NCBI GenBank assembly: GCA_029262895.1
Contig: JAJCYM010000042.1
Location: 40,152-104,151, forward strand
Direction of reading: 5' to 3'
DNA length: 64,000 nucleotides
Source: Roseivirga sp.
GTDB taxonomy: Bacteria > Bacteroidota > Bacteroidia > Cytophagales > Cyclobacteriaceae
Positions 62,611 through 64,000 of the stretch are shown here, one piece after another; within the stretch, counting starts at the first letter, position 1; each line of letters begins with the position of its first letter. The notes under the pieces were generated by a model. That model was given only the letters and a program-made list of their open reading frames with translations, did not search any database and was not told where the DNA came from. Both the position numbers and the translations under genes were made by a program.

Positions 62611-64000
62611 ATGAGTACAGGTTTCCGGGGTTTATATACCTCGGCTATTCTCGTTTGTTTGAGTCTATTGTTGACCGTCCCTATTTTTGGGCAGTCCCGA
62701 CTGACCGTATTGAATGAAGATTTGAAGGCCATTCCCGGAGCCACGGTTCAAAATTTGAATAATCAAAGCCTCTCGACAACTGACGAAACCGGAAGCGTTT
62801 TGTTGAATTTGGAGACGGCAGGTCAATTCAGCATTGGCCATGTTGGTTACCATGAAAAGATTGTTCAGGTACTGGTCAATGAGGATTTGACAGTGATTTT
62901 GTCCTTGCAAACATTGGAACTGGACGCTGTTGAAGTGGAGGGTTTTCTGGGAGGATCCAACTTGAGAGAACAGGCGGGTGCTATTTCACTCATCAAAGCG
63001 GGAGAGTTCAATCGGTTCAACCGGGTTTCGCTGGTTAATGCGATAAATACTGTTCCGGGTATTCGTTTCGAAGAACGAGCTGGAGGCAGTTATAGGGTCT
63101 CCATTCGTGGAAGCTCCATCCGCTCTCCTTTTGGAGTGAGAAATGTAAAAGTTTATTGGAACGGTATTCCTTTTACTGAACCCGGAGGAAATACCTTCAT
63201 CAATTTGCTGGACCTGGCCAATGTTGGTAATGTAGAGGTCATCAAGGGACCGGCCGGAAGTATTTATGGCGCAGGTACAGGAGGAGTGATGAAGATTAAC
63301 AGTACCAACCTCAGTGGTATGGCCAATAAAATTGTGCTGGGTAGTACAATTGGGTCTTACGGCCTCAACAAATGGAATGCATCTGTCAATTCCTTAAATG
63401 ACAAAGGCAGTTTTACTTTTAAATATGCCAGTCAGCAATCCGATGGCTATAGAGATCATAATGAGTTCGACCGAAAGGTTGTTGAACTTGATGTGGCATT
63501 GTTCGCGGAAGCGCAAAGAACCATCACGGCAAGCATTTTATACAGTGATCTATTCTATGAAATACCAGGCGGCCTCAACCCGGATCAACTTACCTTGAAT
63601 CGCAGGCAGGCCCGGCCTGGGAGCGAATCACAGAACGCTTCTGTCTCCAATGAGCTTTTCCTCATCAAACTAGGGCAGGAACACCAAATGTCAAGCAAAC
63701 TTTCCAATACCACTAACATCTACAGTAGCTTCAACCAGTTCACAAATCCGTTTAATCTGGATTTCAAAAGAGATAATCAGCAGGTGATAGGTGGTAGAAC
63801 AGTTTTTAACTGGACACTGGACAATGTGGATATCTCTTTGGGTGCGGAGCATCAAAACTCCTTCTTTGATGGCAAGAATTTTGGCAATGTAGCAGGCAGA
63901 TCAGACACCATTCGCTTTGCAGATGAGGTACATACAGTAGCCAATAATGTCTTTGCCCAGGGCATTTTAAAAATTGAAGAAGGCTTTAATATCAGTGCGG
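62611..64000 (+). CDS. TonB-dependent outer-membrane receptor, partial (3' end missing)
   Basis: The frame is open from the ATG at 62611 to the right edge (463 codons). It has a signal peptide (ends near FGQ, 28), a carboxypeptidase-regulatory-like domain (about 29-105) and a plug domain with VNAINTVPGIRFEERAGG, VSIRGSS and VEVIKGPAGSIYGAG. The first strands of the beta-barrel follow. The substrate cannot be predicted; no SusD gene is seen before it. It probably shares a transcript with the gene 14 bp upstream. Confidence 0.93.
   Translation, partial: MSTGFRGLYTSAILVCLSLLLTVPIFGQSRLTVLNEDLKAIPGATVQNLNNQSLSTTDETGSVLLNLETAGQFSIGHVGYHEKIVQVLVNEDLTVILSLQTLELDAVEVEGFLGGSNLREQAGAISLIKAGEFNRFNRVSLVNAINTVPGIRFEERAGGSYRVSIRGSSIRSPFGVRNVKVYWNGIPFTEPGGNTFINLLDLANVGNVEVIKGPAGSIYGAGTGGVMKINSTNLSGMANKIVLGSTIGSYGLNKWNASVNSLNDKGSFTFKYASQQSDGYRDHNEFDRKVVELDVALFAEAQRTITASILYSDLFYEIPGGLNPDQLTLNRRQARPGSESQNASVSNELFLIKLGQEHQMSSKLSNTTNIYSSFNQFTNPFNLDFKRDNQQVIGGRTVFNWTLDNVDISLGAEHQNSFFDGKNFGNVAGRSDTIRFADEVHTVANNVFAQGILKIEEGFNISA

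Overview
The window looks like a contiguous piece of a Bacteroidota chromosome, probably a marine Cytophagales relative (Roseivirga/Fulvivirga-like). That placement is inferred from gene content: LytS/LytTR sensor pairs, DUF5687 ABC permeases, VPS10/BNR-propeller, tricorn-type S41 and S9 secreted peptidases, a gliding-motility-type C-terminal domain, a TonB-dependent receptor, frequent TTG/GTG starts, few Shine-Dalgarno sequences and occasional TAnnTTTG-type -7 boxes. No rRNA, tRNA, CRISPR array, prophage or transposase gene was seen.

Layout. 1-5.3 kb: two paralogous secreted repeat proteins (one cut by the left edge) flank a LytS/LytTR two-component pair, followed by a secreted amidohydrolase. 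5.3-9.5 kb: an SDR oxidoreductase converges on a second two-component operon (OmpR-type regulator and HAMP kinase) headed by an uncharacterised secreted protein. 9.6-16.2 kb: small membrane proteins, tag (3-methyladenine glycosylase), prfA, a YjbQ protein, an XRE regulator with a membrane protein, and an aromatic amino acid decarboxylase. 16.2-20.6 kb: a LemA/TPM/TPM operon, then a VOC/amidohydrolase/DJ-1 operon. 20.6-28.3 kb: an M28-permease-ATPase operon, an exported unknown, a second M28 peptidase, yjjX and a TPR protein. 28.5-36.2 kb: VPS10-like propeller, DoxX protein, S9 peptidase and an inward-rectifier K+ channel.

36.2-46.5 kb is the most unusual stretch. Three near-identical dyads precede an operon encoding a small exported protein, a BlaI-type repressor and an M56 (BlaR1-like) protein whose 600-residue C-terminus is not a beta-lactam sensor. 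A five-gene operon follows: a peptidoglycan-binding membrane protein, a coiled-coil protein, a protein with a roadblock/longin-like domain, a Rab-like small GTPase and a soluble hybrid histidine kinase ending in an Hpt-like segment. Its tight packing suggests a small-GTPase-controlled phosphorelay. A second LytS/LytTR pair converges on it.

46.6-64 kb: a serine hydrolase with an N-terminal tandem duplication, YccF, a solitary GIY-YIG nuclease gene enclosed by exact inverted 26-bp repeats, a MacB/FtsX permease, a double-DTG aspartyl protease with PDZ, a Tat-exported lipoprotein asparaginase, DUF418, Rieske, tricorn-type S41 peptidase, a gliding-type adhesin-like protein, and a TonB receptor cut by the right edge.

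Two intergenic copies of a long hairpin element (36252-36470 and 54000-54165) share ends and core, and a short terminator-like hairpin at 26506-26548 resembles their joined ends.
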